Below are positions 14,096-14,508 of a stretch of 14,508 nucleotides of DNA, in pieces. Origin of the DNA: Streptomyces sp. NRRL S-31 (GTDB taxonomy: Bacteria > Actinomycetota > Actinomycetes > Streptomycetales > Streptomycetaceae); contig NZ_JOCB01000144.1 in NCBI RefSeq assembly GCF_000718775.1, positions 1 to 14,508 of the forward strand. Direction: 5' to 3'. The first letter of the stretch is position 1; the number at the start of each line of letters is the position of its first letter. Below the pieces are notes generated by a model. The model had not been told where the DNA came from, made no database searches, and worked only from the letters and a program-made list of their open reading frames with translations. The translations under genes and the position numbers were made by a program.

Positions 14096-14137
14096 TCGTT
14101 GACGACGTCAACATATGCATGGGAAGCTCGTCAACGA
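14096..14137. repeat. 10-bp inverted repeat embracing the copy-3 operator
   Basis: TCGTTGACGA (14096-14105) and TCGTCAACGA (14128-14137) are perfect reverse complements 22 bases apart. Because the core GTYRAC is itself symmetric, the same segments also align as direct repeats, CTCGTTGACGACG (14095) and CTCGTCAACGACG (14127), 11 of 13 identical, with a 32-base period (about three helical turns). This gives the promoter a full site plus an extra half-site, suggesting cooperative binding on one face of the helix. Confidence 0.6.
14098..14112. promoter_or_regulatory. shared 15-bp palindromic motif, copy 3 (upstream of the second large methyltransferase)
   Basis: GTTGACGACGTCAAC is a perfect palindrome: arms GTTGACG and CGTCAAC around one central A. 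It lies 90 bases before the GTG at 14203. GTGTACGCT follows 30 bases downstream (14143-14151), close to the 31-base spacing at copy 2. A further GTCAAC half-site is at 14130-14135. From the small gene start (13942) to this site, nothing else recognisable is present. Confidence 0.7.
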
Positions 14138-14202
14138 CGAAGGTGTACGCTCCCTGCGGGATGTACCCACCTTGTACGTGACAGGTGAAACGGGGAGGGC
14201 CA

Positions 14203-14508
14203 GTGGGGCTGGGCACGGTCGACGGACGGTTCGGCGGCGCGGGGACCGTGGGGCGCACCGCTCTGGCGTTCACCGCCGTCACCACGGTCGGCGGGCTCCT
14301 GCCCGCCGACATGCTGCTGCGCATCGCCGAGGCCCGGAACCTGCCCGGCACCACCTCGGCCGACTACCACCTGCCCGCCTCCGTGCCCGTACGCGACGAA
14401 GCCGAGCGAGCCTGGGAATACCTCAAGCCGCTCTGGCGCGAGCTGCGCACCGCCCTGCCCGCCGACCCGGCCACCGGCGCCCCCGCCGCCGACCCCACCG
14501 GCCGCGCC
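14203..14508 (+). CDS. N-terminal part of a second Eco57I-like / DrmMI-like methyltransferase, 3' partial
   Basis: The frame is open from GTG 14203 to the window end (102 codons). GGGGAGGG at 14192-14199 is the ribosome-binding site, with rather close spacing; an in-frame GTG at 14185 is possible, and a stop codon lies just before it. The residues GRTALAFTAVTTVGGLLPAD (about 17-36), then MLLRIAE, LPGTTSADYHLP and a later AWEYLKPLWRELRTALP, match the characteristic N-terminus of large actinobacterial Eco57I-like adenine methyltransferases as I remember them. This is the same family as the partial gene opening the window, whose N-terminus is missing. The methylase motifs would lie outside the window, so the assignment rests on the N-terminal segment alone. 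The operator copy and half-site upstream suggest tight control. Confidence 0.7.
   Translation, partial: MGLGTVDGRFGGAGTVGRTALAFTAVTTVGGLLPADMLLRIAEARNLPGTTSADYHLPASVPVRDEAERAWEYLKPLWRELRTALPADPATGAPAADPTGRA

Noticed and set aside
1..14508. The two partial methyltransferases as one gene split across a circular molecule
   Set aside because: Joining the ends would lack roughly 100 family residues, and the window carries chromosomal-type regulators; nothing indicates a small circle. Two paralogues fit better, though overlapping sequence would be needed to be certain.

Overview
The window is high-GC actinobacterial DNA, most likely from a Streptomyces. The evidence is roughly 70% GC with strong G/C bias at third codon positions, GTG starts, and a DUF397 / XRE-DUF5753 / HATPase gene trio typical of streptomycetes. 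No rRNA, tRNA, CRISPR array, integrase or transposase was seen. Most of the window looks like a DNA-modification and defence island, with one regulatory module inside it.

Layout. (1) 2-3469 (+) is the C-terminal three quarters or so of a large Eco57I-like adenine methyltransferase (type IIG / DISARM DrmMI-like); its start lies before the window. A small basic protein of unknown function follows (3480-3974) and ends at a strong hairpin (3975-4009). (2) 4023-5719 is a WhiJ/AbaA-like regulatory trio: DUF397 protein and XRE-DUF5753 regulator overlapping on the minus strand, and a divergent HATPase. A perfect 21-bp palindrome (5202-5222) lies between the divergent genes. (3) 5756-6430 (-) is an EcsC-like or conserved hypothetical protein. 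(4) 6580-11801 (+) is a compact operon of a McrB-like GTPase with extra N-terminal domains, McrC nuclease, and a UvrD-type helicase with an N-terminal RelE/ParE-like domain. (5) Convergent to it, 11817-13472 (-) encodes a protein with an HTH, an N6-adenine methyltransferase domain and a specificity-subunit-like tail. (6) 13649-13942 (-) is a small hypothetical protein. (7) 14203-14508 (+) is the N-terminal 102 residues of a large protein that, from memory of the family, is the same kind of Eco57I-like methyltransferase as the one opening the window.

The most notable observation is a 15-bp near-palindrome, consensus GTTRACRRCGTMAAC. It occurs upstream of three separate transcription units: mcrB (6492-6506), the HTH-methyltransferase (13519-13533) and the second large methyltransferase (14098-14112). 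All three copies are intergenic and 46 to 90 bases from the presumed start codons. This suggests that the McrBC-helicase operon and the two modification genes form one regulon. The HTH-methyltransferase, which carries the site in front of its own gene, is a plausible regulator.

On this reading the locus is a composite defence system: modification enzymes, a modification-dependent GTPase/nuclease pair (type IV-like) and a RelE-helicase, co-regulated through one operator. The family assignments are well supported by motifs. The joint function and the regulator are inference.
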